Shown: positions 1 through 5,859, counted from the first letter of the stretch. The stretch: DNA of 64,000 bases from Pseudoxanthomonas sp. NC8 (GCA_025232375.1 CP060419.1:2045001-2109000); one strand, 5' to 3'. Notes: generated by a model from the letters alone, not told the origin. Numbers and translations are program-made.

Positions 1-1
1 G

Positions 2-100
2 TTCTGGCGTGCCGGCGCGCTCAGGGGGTGGCTCGTGGCTGCGTTCGTCGGCGTTTTGCTTATCGCTCCCGGCACGGTGTGGCTTGTCTCGCACACCTAA
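2..100 (+). CDS. C-terminal end of an integron cassette membrane protein (5' end outside window)
   Basis: An open frame enters from the left edge and ends at a TAA inside the first attC site. The visible 32 residues include one hydrophobic stretch (WLVAAFVGVLLIAPGTVWLV), so the protein probably ends in a transmembrane helix. Stopping inside the attC is usual for cassette genes. The family is not recognisable from the tail alone. Confidence 0.5.
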   Translation, partial: FWRAGALRGWLVAAFVGVLLIAPGTVWLVSHT

Positions 101-154
101 CAATTCATTCAACCGGAACCCGCTTCGCGGGTCCGGTTAATTCAGGCGTTAGAC
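95..154 (+). repeat. attC site 1 (Xanthomonas-type)
   Basis: Starts with the core ACCTAAC (RYYYAAC) and ends with GTTAGAC (GTTRRRY). Between them the arms AACCGGA and CCCGC pair with GCGGG and TCCGGTT, leaving one unpaired A in the top arm, the extrahelical base expected of a folded attC. It is the most divergent of the ten 60-bp copies in its outer stem, but the pairing is kept. Confidence 0.92.
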
Positions 155-394
155 GGTAGTGCGGAAGCTGGGCGGGCTGTTCCTGCTTCGGCTACTTCAT
201 CGCGGCTTTCCGCGTCGGCGCCGGTCGCCCTAGCCGCCGCTACTCGGCCTTCGCACTCGACCCTCCCGTTCCTTCGGTAAGGTCACGCTTCAAGCCTGGC
301 CGGGCAAGCTCCGCCGCCGCAACTTATGGCATCCTCGGCTCGCGGCGGCGGTGCTGGGGAGCACAGGTCTTTTGTCAGGTCCCGGGGCACTACC
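155..394 (+). other. Integron cassette without a convincing gene
   Basis: This 240-bp cassette lies between attC 1 and attC 2. A GTG six bases into it opens a frame of only 24 codons ending at TAG (a Leu/Arg-rich peptide). A second long open frame crosses the cassette but has no start codon. Its first 135 bp recur at about 95% identity at the far end of the array (4391-4527), where the same GTG frame runs 40 codons. The premature TAG lies in CCCTAGCC versus CCTTGGCC in the other copy, a place where the window has many sequence errors, so the two may encode the same small peptide. I see no family. Confidence 0.5.
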
Positions 395-454
395 GTCTAA
401 CAATTCATCCAAGCCGAACCCACTTCGTGGGTCGGCTTAATTCAGGCGTTAGAT
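395..454 (+). repeat. attC site 2 (Xanthomonas-type)
   Basis: Core ends GTCTAAC and GTTAGAT. The loop reads CACTTCGTGG where other copies have CGCTTCGCGG, so the loop-closing pair is changed from C-G to A-T on both sides, which preserves the fold. Confidence 0.92.
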
Positions 455-458
455 GCTC

Positions 459-820
459 ATGACAGATCCCGACAAGCTGGAACGAATGCGGAAGCACATG
501 CTGGCACTAGGCGTGTCGCCGTCCACTGCTGCCCCTCCGCTCTGGAAACTGCTTTGGCGGCTCGGCATTGATCTCCCGCCACCTTTATTCATGGGCTTCT
601 GGCACACCGCTTTGCTCATGGGCAGCTTCTTTGGCCTGTTCTGGGGCCTCTTCATGTGGCTCTTCATGTGGTCGCGCCAAGGCATGCCGGTGTGGATCAT
701 GCTCAGCTCCGCGATCTGGCTGGCGTGCTGTTTGGTCTGTGCATGGCCGCCTACTTCCGCCACTTGGCCCGCAAGCACCGCCTTCCTTCATGGAGCGCGT
801 ACACAGGTGCGCAGCCGTGA
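459..820 (+). CDS. DUF6404-like cassette membrane protein (one frameshift)
   Basis: A small cassette protein starting MTDPDKLERMRKHMLALGV, with a proline-rich linker and two hydrophobic segments, FMGFWHTALLMGSFFGLFWG and the region after MPVW. An upstream ATG at 453 overlaps the attC core, so 459 is preferred. The reading frame breaks near 717-722: taking one extra C (ATCCTGGCTGG instead of ATCTGGCTGG) restores a frame ending GLCMAAYFRHLARKHRLP...GAQP with TGA at 818-820, before attC 3, which is the normal position. The pattern matches my memory of DUF6404 proteins, which are common integron cargo. Function is unknown. Confidence 0.6.
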
Positions 821-824
821 GCGC

Positions 825-884
825 ATCTAACAACTCATTCAAGCCGAACCCGCTTCGCGGGTCGGCTTAATTCCGGCGTTAGGC
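825..884 (+). repeat. attC site 3 (Xanthomonas-type)
   Basis: Core ends ATCTAAC and GTTAGGC around the arms AAGCCGA-A-CCCGC and GCGGG-TCGGCTT. It differs from its neighbours by CAACTC and TTCCGG, outside the paired arms. Confidence 0.92.
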
Positions 885-888
885 GTGC

Positions 889-1269
889 ATGAGAAAGCTG
901 CTGGTACTGCTATCGCTGGGCTTTCCGCTTCTGGCCCAGGCAGAGGTGATGGATAAAGAGCCATCTATAGTGTCCATCCTCGCAATGGCCATTGCGTTCG
1001 CCGTGTTTGGCTTTCTTGCGGCGCGATACAAGCCTGGCTGGCTCATCGTAGTGCTCCCAATCTCCGGTTTGATCTTCGGGGCTCAACTCATGGAGATAAC
1101 GAGCGCAGACGTTGGTCCAGCTATCCGTCTCGAGGCGGGTGCTTGGTACATTGTTGCTTCTTGGGCAGGGCCGTTCGTTCAAGCTCTTGCTGTTGGCACC
1201 GGCTGGCGGATTCGTCGCTGCGCGCCTAACAGTTCGTCCAAGCCGAACCCGCTTCGCGGGTCGGCTTAA
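889..1269 (+). CDS. Cassette-encoded secreted or membrane protein, unknown function
   Basis: ATG lies five bases after the attC 3 core. The protein opens with a typical signal peptide (MRKLLVLLSLGFPLLAQAEV, cleavage likely after AQA), followed by two or three hydrophobic segments (IVSILAMAIAFAVFGFLAA, WLIVVLPISGLIFGA, and AWYIVASWAGPFVQALAVG). That suggests a small inner-membrane protein of 126 residues. The frame runs through attC 4, so the last 13 residues (NSSSKPNPLRGSA and the residues before it) are encoded by the recombination site itself. I recognise no family. No separate promoter is visible, so expression probably depends on readthrough from upstream cassettes. Confidence 0.6.
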   Translation: MRKLLVLLSLGFPLLAQAEVMDKEPSIVSILAMAIAFAVFGFLAARYKPGWLIVVLPISGLIFGAQLMEITSADVGPAIRLEAGAWYIVASWAGPFVQALAVGTGWRIRRCAPNSSSKPNPLRGSA

Positions 1270-1283
1270 CTCAGGCGTTAGGT
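1224..1283 (+). repeat. attC site 4 (Xanthomonas-type)
   Basis: Core ends GCCTAAC and GTTAGGT, with arms AAGCCGA-A-CCCGC and GCGGG-TCGGCTT. It is translated as the C-terminus of the preceding cassette gene. Confidence 0.92.
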
Positions 1284-1286
1284 GCC

Positions 1287-1598
1287 ATGGGTAAGTTTGT
1301 TGCAGGAGCATTACTGATTGCACTATCGGGCTGCGTTGCTGACGCGGAGTTCTCGATTAATGGCAATCTGGCCTCAACGTCGGACTCATCTCCGTCGGAT
1401 TGTTGGCTCATATTTGAGTCCCGCGGAAGGCAGCACGCCTATCGTCTAGATCAGCCAACTTTCACCGAAGGGTATGCTGTATCGAGTGCCCCCAAGACAG
1501 TAGCCTTTGTGTGTAGTGGCCACGACGCTCGGGTGGTTGATGTTCCAAGGGGCGGTTCTCTCGGGACAGTGACCCTGGAGACGCGGCGTGGCACCTAA
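1287..1598 (+). CDS. Cassette-encoded lipoprotein, unknown function
   Basis: Starts at ATG 1287, three bases past the attC 4 core, and ends at the TAA in attC 5. The N-terminus MGKFVAGALLIALSGC has a clear lipobox (LSGC, Cys at residue 16), so the mature protein of about 88 residues should be a periplasmic lipoprotein. The rest is polar, with Cys in SDCWLIFESR and in VAFVCSGHD that could form a disulfide. Nothing identifies a family. Secreted lipoproteins are frequent integron cargo, and the array contains another (1655-2152). Confidence 0.65.
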   Translation: MGKFVAGALLIALSGCVADAEFSINGNLASTSDSSPSDCWLIFESRGRQHAYRLDQPTFTEGYAVSSAPKTVAFVCSGHDARVVDVPRGGSLGTVTLETRRGT

Positions 1599-1652
1599 CA
1601 ATTCATTCAAGCCGAAGCCGCTTCGCGGCTCGGCTTAATTCAGGCGTTAGGC
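1593..1652 (+). repeat. attC site 5 (Xanthomonas-type)
   Basis: Core ends ACCTAAC and GTTAGGC. The inner arms are GCCGC and GCGGC instead of CCCGC and GCGGG: a paired change that keeps the stem. Confidence 0.92.
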
Positions 1653-1654
1653 GC

Positions 1655-2152
1655 ATGAGAACAAGGATCGTCGTACTCATAGCAGTAGCACTGACGGGTT
1701 GCGCTCACTCGCCCTCTCCGGCGGACGCAGGCATCACCATTGAGCTCGGCGCGCGTGGCTGCCTCGCAGCTGCAAGCCCGGATGTACTGTTGCGCATCCG
1801 TAACACCTCTGCTGCGCCTGTCGCATTCCACACCTACGGATCGTCGGGCCCACCCTACAAGCTCTACCCCGGTTCTGTTGAGTTGCTAACTGCTCCATCG
1901 GAAGAACCTTGGCAGGTTGTACTGGAGCACTTCGTGCCGCCCACCCATGAGGTTGCGCTTGGCCCTGGGGACCAAGCTGACTTTGTTTATGGGCCTAGTG
2001 TGTGGCCATCTGGCCAAGAAACGGACGCTTTCAAGTTGCGGATTCGTGATACACAAGGCCGCTTTCACTACTCATCAGAGCAGGGCGTGTGCCACCCCGG
2101 CTCAGCGCCTAACAATTCGTTCAAGCCGAAGCCGCTTCGCGGCTCGGCTTAA
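1655..2152 (+). CDS. Cassette-encoded lipoprotein, unknown function
   Basis: ATG 1655 follows the attC 5 core directly. The signal peptide MRTRIVVLIAVALTGC has a lipobox (LTGC, Cys 16). The mature part has beta-sandwich-like spacing (ITIELGARGC, VLLRIRNTSAAPVAF, WQVVLEHFVPP, VALGPGDQADFVYG, DAFKLRIRDTQGRFHY) and resembles small periplasmic domains that carry an LRIRNTS-type strand, but I cannot name a family. The frame continues into attC 6 and ends with the attC-derived tail NNSFKPKPLRGSA. The gene would therefore gain a different C-terminus if the cassette moved beside another attC variant. Confidence 0.65.
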   Translation: MRTRIVVLIAVALTGCAHSPSPADAGITIELGARGCLAAASPDVLLRIRNTSAAPVAFHTYGSSGPPYKLYPGSVELLTAPSEEPWQVVLEHFVPPTHEVALGPGDQADFVYGPSVWPSGQETDAFKLRIRDTQGRFHYSSEQGVCHPGSAPNNSFKPKPLRGSA

Positions 2153-2166
2153 CTCAGGCGTTAGCG
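2107..2166 (+). repeat. attC site 6 (Xanthomonas-type)
   Basis: Starts GCCTAAC. The right end is GTTAGCG, which departs from GTTRRRY in the last two bases. Arms are AAGCCGA-A-GCCGC and GCGGC-TCGGCTT. Confidence 0.9.
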
Positions 2167-2182
2167 GCCAGGGGAAAGTGAC

Positions 2183-2515
2183 ATGGCACATGTTGTAAAA
2201 CCTGCCGCAATTGGCTTGGCTTTCATACTGGGGCTCGCCTGTGCCGGCTACGGCTGCGCATGGCTCAAGGCGGATGCCTGCCGCGCTGCCGTGGCTGAAG
2301 AACTTAGCCGCAAGCCTGTCTTTGGCCGCGACATGCTCGGCAACAGGGTTCGCGTTTCGCCAACCGAAGTGTCAGTTCGCGTCACAGGCCCACTCCAAGT
2401 CGAAGTGAGCTATATGGTGCCGTACGATCTACACGGGTCGATCCATATCCAGCGGTTCAAGGTCCTGCCGTGGAGCGTCAAACGCTCCTCGTCGCAAGTC
2501 ATCGATCTGGTCTAG
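2183..2515 (+). CDS. Cassette-encoded membrane-anchored protein, unknown function
   Basis: ATG 2183 lies 17 bases after attC 6 and is preceded by AGGGGAAA, a good ribosome binding site. The 110-residue product has one N-terminal hydrophobic helix (IGLAFILGLACAGYGCAWL) and a soluble C-terminal part rich in beta strands (VRVSPTEVSVRVTGPLQVEVSYMVPYDLHGSI). It stops before attC 7, unlike its neighbours. The layout suggests a signal anchor with a periplasmic domain. No family is recognised. Confidence 0.6.
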   Translation: MAHVVKPAAIGLAFILGLACAGYGCAWLKADACRAAVAEELSRKPVFGRDMLGNRVRVSPTEVSVRVTGPLQVEVSYMVPYDLHGSIHIQRFKVLPWSVKRSSSQVIDLV

Positions 2516-2525
2516 TGCAGCTGGC

Positions 2526-2585
2526 AGCTAACAAATCGTCCAAGCCGACGCCGCTTCGCGGCGCGGCTTAACTCAGGCGTTAGGC
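2526..2585 (+). repeat. attC site 7 (Xanthomonas-type)
   Basis: Core ends AGCTAAC and GTTAGGC. This copy uses the arm pair GACGCCGC and GCGGCGC, a third compensated variant of the stem. Confidence 0.9.
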
Positions 2586-2589
2586 CGCT

Positions 2590-2845
2590 ATGACAACTCA
2601 AAATCTCGTGACGGTCATCGGCATCATCCTTCAAGTGACGGGTGCACTATTTCTCGTCTTCCAAGCCTTTCGGACTTCTCGCAAACTTGGCAAGTACAAC
2701 GCACAGGTCACGTACGACAACTTCAGCTCTATCATCATGGGATATGGCTCGTGAGCTGGGCGGACAATTCCAACAGCAATTATTGGGATTTCTCTTTGTG
2801 CTGGTCGGTTCTGCTCTTCAGCTGTATGGCGCAGTCGCGGCCTAA
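2590..2845 (+). CDS. Cassette-encoded small membrane protein (one frameshift)
   Basis: ATG 2590 follows attC 7 by four bases. The first 54 codons (MTTQNLVTVIGIILQVTGAL, then FQAFRTSRKLGKYN) end at TGA 2752 in the frame as written. Moving one base near 2735-2750 joins it to a frame reading DMARELGGQFQQQLLGFLFV and ending GSALQLYGAVAA, with TAA inside attC 8. The joined protein has a hydrophobic helix at each end with a polar middle, a coherent two-helix protein of about 85 residues. I take the break as a sequencing error, although no CCWGG site is visible here, so a true defect is possible. Function is unknown. Confidence 0.55.
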
Positions 2846-2899
2846 CAATTTATTCAAGCCGAAGCCGCTTCGCGGCTCGGCTTAATTCAGGCGTTAGCC
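2840..2899 (+). repeat. attC site 8 (Xanthomonas-type)
   Basis: Core ends GCCTAAC and GTTAGCC, with arms AAGCCGA-A-GCCGC and GCGGC-TCGGCTT. It holds the stop codon of the preceding cassette gene. Confidence 0.92.
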
Positions 2900-2902
2900 C
2901 CT

Positions 2903-3388
2903 ATGGAAATGCAGCAGTACCTCAAGCGAACACCTGGCGGTTTGGTGCTCAGGAATTACGTTCGCCGGCTGACCCCTGATCTTTTTACGCACGAGAACGA
3001 CCACAATCCTCTTGTTGCTCGCCACTGCCAGAAATGCAATGGAAATGGCTTTTACCGTATCGGCCAAGGCATCCAGCGCCACGACGAAAGCTGCAGCGAC
3101 TGCAATCACATAGGCGGGTTTGAAGATCCAGTTCCATTCTTTGCATCGCAGGCATCGCCCTTTAATGTCGCGCCAAACAAGGCGGGCTCTTTGCAATGCC
3201 CTTCTTGTCAGCGCATCTTCCCAATTACTTCAAACCAATACTGGTCTGGCCTGCGCCATTCTTGTGGTCAAAAGATTTCTCTCACGGGCGCCTACGCATC
3301 CATGTGCTGGCGACGTCGGCATGATTCGCTGCATAGCATCAATGTCGTTCAATTCCCCACAAAGCGGCCTTGGTGGCGTGCGTGGTAG
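2903..3388 (+). CDS. Cassette-encoded zinc-ribbon-like protein, unknown function
   Basis: ATG 2903 directly follows attC 8, and TAG comes just before attC 9. The 161-residue product has four cysteine pairs or singles arranged as metal sites: HCQKCNGNGFYR with CSDCNH about 20 residues on (CxxC...CxxC, DnaJ/zinc-ribbon spacing), and LQCPSCQRIF with HSCGQK further on. The first block resembles the CxxCxGxG repeat of DnaJ-type zinc domains, but there is only one such repeat and no J domain. A soluble zinc-binding protein is the safe inference. Whether it binds nucleic acid or protein cannot be told. Confidence 0.6.
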   Translation: MEMQQYLKRTPGGLVLRNYVRRLTPDLFTHENDHNPLVARHCQKCNGNGFYRIGQGIQRHDESCSDCNHIGGFEDPVPFFASQASPFNVAPNKAGSLQCPSCQRIFPITSNQYWSGLRHSCGQKISLTGAYASMCWRRRHDSLHSINVVQFPTKRPWWRAW

Positions 3389-3389
3389 G

Positions 3390-3449
3390 GGCTAACAATT
3401 CATTCAAGCCGACGCCGCTTCGCGGCGCGGCTTAACTCAGGCGTTAGGC
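3390..3449 (+). repeat. attC site 9 (Xanthomonas-type)
   Basis: Core ends GGCTAAC and GTTAGGC, with arms of the GACGCCGC and GCGGCGC class, as in attC 7. Confidence 0.9.
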
Positions 3450-3452
3450 CTT

Positions 3453-3824
3453 ATGCTCGCAGCCTCCTACTTCTTAGCAGCGATGATTTCGATGTCTGAA
3501 CCTACTAGCCAAGAGTGGTCTTCGGAAGCGACCGATTTCTTTAAGACATTACGGGCTGACTTTGATGTCAGCGGAGTCCTGAGTTGGTCGTATCAGATCG
3601 ACGGAATCCCCGAAGACAATGTGTCAAACGCTCTCGATGCTTTGGAACAGGCAGGATTTGCCTCCGTTGAGGTAGTGGACGGCGACGAGGAGGCGGGCTA
3701 CACCGTAGTCTTCTCCGAATCGAGGAGGCATGACACGCAGTCCTTTGCCGCAAGGGTTCACGAGGCTGACGCTCTGGCGAAGAAGTTCAACGGCGCGCTG
3801 GGGGACTATTCCGCAGGCCTGTAG
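3453..3824 (+). CDS. Cassette-encoded RraB-like protein (possible RNase E regulator)
   Basis: The first ATG is 3453, but M15 (ATG at 3495, giving MSEPTSQEWSSEATDFFKTL) looks the better start of the soluble domain. The C-terminal part has the layout of the RraB family (regulator of RNase E activity B): a helix DNVSNALDALEQAGFASVEV with a strand, an acidic turn VVDGDEEAGYTVVFS, and a final helix where residues are allocated to VHEADALAKKFNGALGDYSAG. In RraB the same order ends in a GGEYDGWE-type tail, which NGALGDYSAGL resembles. RraB proteins bind RNase E and alter mRNA decay. The assignment rests on pattern only and could be wrong. Confidence 0.4.
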   Translation: MLAASYFLAAMISMSEPTSQEWSSEATDFFKTLRADFDVSGVLSWSYQIDGIPEDNVSNALDALEQAGFASVEVVDGDEEAGYTVVFSESRRHDTQSFAARVHEADALAKKFNGALGDYSAGL

Positions 3825-3832
3825 CGGCTCGG

Positions 3833-3888
3833 CCTAACTAGTCACTCAAGCCGACACCTTCGGCGCGGCTTAGCTCAGGCGTTAGGCA
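3833..3888 (+). repeat. attC site 10 (shortened Xanthomonas-type)
   Basis: Core ends GCCTAAC and GTTAGGC, but the site is 56 bp with a reduced inner arm (GACACCTTCGGCGCGG), so the hairpin is four bases shorter than in the other copies. It may be less active. Confidence 0.85.
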
Positions 3889-3913
3889 TCAGAAATTTTT
3901 AGAGATCGGCACA

Positions 3914-4258
3914 ATGAAAATGAATTACTTTGTATTTGGTACGAATGATAAAAAGAAGGCCGTCGACTTCTACGATAAATTTTTCGAGGGATGTGGGCTA
4001 ATGAAAGTCCATGATGAAGGAAGAATGGCTTTATGGGTGAATGATGATTTGATGTTCGCAGTGGCGGAACCATTTGATGGAAATCCTGCGTCAAATGGCA
4101 ATGGCACCATGCTCGGGTTCCACGTCGGTTCGGCTATAGAGGTTGATCGTCTTTATAAAAAGGCTTTAGAGCTTGGTGCTACAAGTGAAGGAGAGTAAGG
4201 CGAACGTTCGGGTAGGTACTCCGCCTACTTTAGAGATTTAGACAAAAATAAAATATGT
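3914..4258 (+). CDS. Cassette-encoded glyoxalase/VOC family protein, interrupted by TAA
   Basis: ATG 3914 starts a VOC-fold protein: MNYFVFGTNDKKKAVDFYDK (first beta-alpha unit), then GRMALWVNDDLMFAVAEPFD and GTMLGFHVGSAIEVDRLYKK. The frame meets TAA at 4196-4198 after ELGATSEGE, but continues in the same frame with GERSGRYSAYFRDLDKNKIC and LFG up to a TAA at 4249-4251, just the ending expected of a VOC domain (FRDPDGNK motif). The stop sits in GTAAGGC, and elsewhere in the window TAAGG appears where CCAGG is expected. A sequencing error giving P or Q instead of stop is therefore likely. The cassette is clearly more AT-rich than the host genes, suggesting recent capture. Members include bleomycin and fosfomycin resistance proteins, but nothing here points to a substrate. 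Confidence 0.65.
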
Positions 4259-4274
4259 CTGTTCGGGTAATAAG

Positions 4275-4394
4275 GCCTAACAAATTGCCCCACCTGACAC
4301 ATACTGCTACGCTCGTTTTTGTGTGTGTCGCTGGCGCTCCAATCTCACACAAAAACGCTCTCCGCAATATGTGCAGGTGAGCACGGCGTTAGAC
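4275..4394 (+). repeat. attC site 11, long (120 bp) and of a different type
   Basis: Core ends GCCTAAC and GTTAGAC match the other sites, but the interior is unrelated. The outer arms are CACCTG-A-CACATA (4291-4303) and TATGTGCAGGTG (4368-4379), with one unpaired A. The inner perfect 12-bp stem is CGTTTTTGTGTG (4314-4325) against CACACAAAAACG (4346-4357). It therefore folds as a long two-part hairpin, the design seen in attC sites of other lineages. It belongs to the AT-rich VOC cassette and arrived with it. Confidence 0.85.
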
Positions 4395-4527
4395 GGCAGT
4401 GCGGAAGCTGGGCGGGCTGCTCCTGCTTCGGCTACTTCATCGCGGCTTTCCGCGTCGGCGCCGGTCGCCTTGGCCGCCGCTGCTCGGCCTTCGCACTCGA
4501 CCCTCCCCGTTCCTTCTGTAAGGTCAG
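4395..4527 (+). other. Truncated terminal cassette (second copy of the 155-394 cassette)
   Basis: The bases after attC 11 match 155 to about 287 at roughly 95% identity and then diverge sharply after TAAGGTCA. The remaining 105 bp of the cassette and its attC are missing. A GTG six bases in opens a 40-codon frame (MRKLGGLLLLRLLHRGFPRR start). This marks the distal end of the array: without its attC the last cassette cannot be excised. Confidence 0.7.
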
Positions 4528-4587
4528 AACTACTTCCACTTCGACCCGGTCGGCGGGTTGATGGAAGCTCTGAAGCTTTCCAGATGA
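4525..4587 (+). pseudogene. Possible C-terminal gene remnant at the integron boundary
   Basis: Immediately after the truncated cassette, twenty codons QNYFHFDPVGGLMEALKLSR end at TGA 4585-4587. A stop (TAA) precedes them in frame, so there is no start. The sequence looks protein-like rather than random and could be the tail of a chromosomal gene cut by the event that truncated the cassette. The remainder of 4588-4782 shows nothing I can support. Confidence 0.3.
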
Positions 4588-4782
4588 CATTGCGGCAATG
4601 GGCGACGCGCGCCCCAACCCTTCCATCGGGAGGGCGCCGGCCGGGCCTCGGCCCCAGGCGCCCCATCCAAGACCCCAAGGTCCGGTAAGGCGATGCTCCG
4701 AAATCTCCATCTGATCCCGGGCGTCCGCCACAGTGCGCGTGAGCCCGTGCAGCCGGGGCGCCCTGCCCGCGGGGGCCGCGCC

Positions 4783-5275
4783 ATGAGATCGGCTGCGCTG
4801 TTGCTGTCCGCCACCCTTCTCGCGCCGCTCCCTGCCGCCGCGGCAGCGCCGACGACTGACACCACCCGGGTCGAGTTCCTCAACTCCGGTAAGGTGGTTC
4901 CACCATCGCTGCCCTTCTCCGAGGCGGTCCGGGTCGGCGAAACGCTGTACCTGTCCGGCCAGATCGGGATAAGGCCCGGCACCCTGCAGCTGGTCCCGGG
5001 TGGACTGGCCGCCGAATCCCGGCAGGCCATGGACAACATCCGCACCACGCTCGCCGCGCATGGCTTCGCCATGGGCGACCTGGTGAAGTGCACGGTGATG
5101 CTCGCGGACATGGCCCGGTGGGCCGAGTTCAACGCGGTCTACCGCGACTATTTCGCCGCTGGCCGCTACCCCGCGCGCAGCGCACTGGGGGCCAACGGCC
5201 TTGGCACTGGGGGCGCAGGTGGAGGTCGAATGCATCGCCGTGGCCGGTGCCGGTAAGCTGCCCTCCCCTCCATGA
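4783..5275 (+). CDS. RidA/YjgF-family enamine deaminase with a signal peptide (one frameshift)
   Basis: RidA proteins hydrolyse reactive enamine/imine intermediates from PLP enzymes. Here ATG 4783 gives MRSAALLLSATLLAPLPAAA, a clear signal peptide, so this copy is exported, unlike cytosolic RidA. The domain follows: FSEAVRVGETLYLSGQIGIR, QAMDNIRTTLAAHGFAMGDL, VKCTVMLADMARWAEFNAVY and the strand AGRYPARSALGANGLALGAQVEVECIAVAG. The usual substrate-binding Arg is in YPARSA. The frame breaks at 5199-5204 (CCTTGG where CCTGG is expected). Repaired, it runs to TGA 5273-5275. An upstream ATG at 4693 would add an unlikely 30-residue leader. Confidence 0.8.
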
Positions 5276-5286
5276 TCGTGCCCGCC

Positions 5287-5592
5287 ATGACCACGCCCGC
5301 GACCGGCCATCGCATCGAGATCTCGTACTGCACCCAGTGCCGCTGGCTGATGCGCGCGGCATGGATGGCGCAGGAGCTGCTGACCACCTTCGATGGCGAG
5401 GTCGCCGAACTGGTGCTGCGACCGTGCACCGGTGGCGTGTTCGAGGTCCACGCCGACGGCCACCGGGTGTGGGCGCGGCACGAGGAGGGGCGCTTCCCCG
5501 ACATCGTCGAGCTCAAACAGCGGGTGCGCGATGTCATCTCGCCGGAGCGCGACCTCGGCCATGCCGACCGCGCCGCCGCGCGTCGCGACTGA
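5287..5592 (+). CDS. SelT/SelW/SelH (Rdx) family redox protein
   Basis: A 102-residue thioredoxin-like protein of the selenoprotein W family, with HRIEISYCTQCRWLMRAAWM at the start. The redox motif is CTQC near residue 15, Cys replacing the selenocysteine of the animal proteins. The C-terminal GGVFEVHADGHRVWARHEEG and FPDIVELKQRVRDVISPERD are the strand-helix ending typical of the family. It probably acts in thiol redox control, but no substrate is known for bacterial members. ATG 5287 is chosen because the ATG at 5272 overlaps the preceding stop. It follows the secreted RidA gene closely and may share its transcript. Confidence 0.85.
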   Translation: MTTPATGHRIEISYCTQCRWLMRAAWMAQELLTTFDGEVAELVLRPCTGGVFEVHADGHRVWARHEEGRFPDIVELKQRVRDVISPERDLGHADRAAARRD

Positions 5593-5750
5593 GGGCCGGC
5601 CTCCCGCTTCTTTCTTCCGCCGTACGGATGCCTGCGGAGACGCCCGCCACGACGCTGAAGCGCTTCGAGAACGGCCAGCGGATGGAACCCGAAGTCTGGC
5701 AGCGGGTGGGAGGTCCGCACTGATCCTCCACCGCGGTACCGGTCGGCGGC

Positions 5751-5778
5751 CCGCGTGTCGGAGTAGTCCGACACGCGG
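5751..5778. terminator. Perfect 12-bp hairpin, probable terminator
   Basis: CCGCGTGTCGGA pairs perfectly with TCCGACACGCGG around a GTAG loop. It lies in the 267-bp gap between the SelW-like gene and pspC. There is no T-run on either side, so it is either a factor-dependent terminator or a protein-binding palindrome. The rest of the gap holds nothing evident. Confidence 0.5.
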
Positions 5779-5859
5779 GGACGGCACCGACTGACTGCGA
5801 CTCCGGACAGCACGGATCATGCTGGCCCGTACTGCAACGACCGGACGGAGGCGAGACCG

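Noticed and set aside
1..4400. CRISPR array
   Set aside because: The repeats are 60 bp, palindromic, with intervals of 230-490 bp that contain genes, and they show integron core sites.
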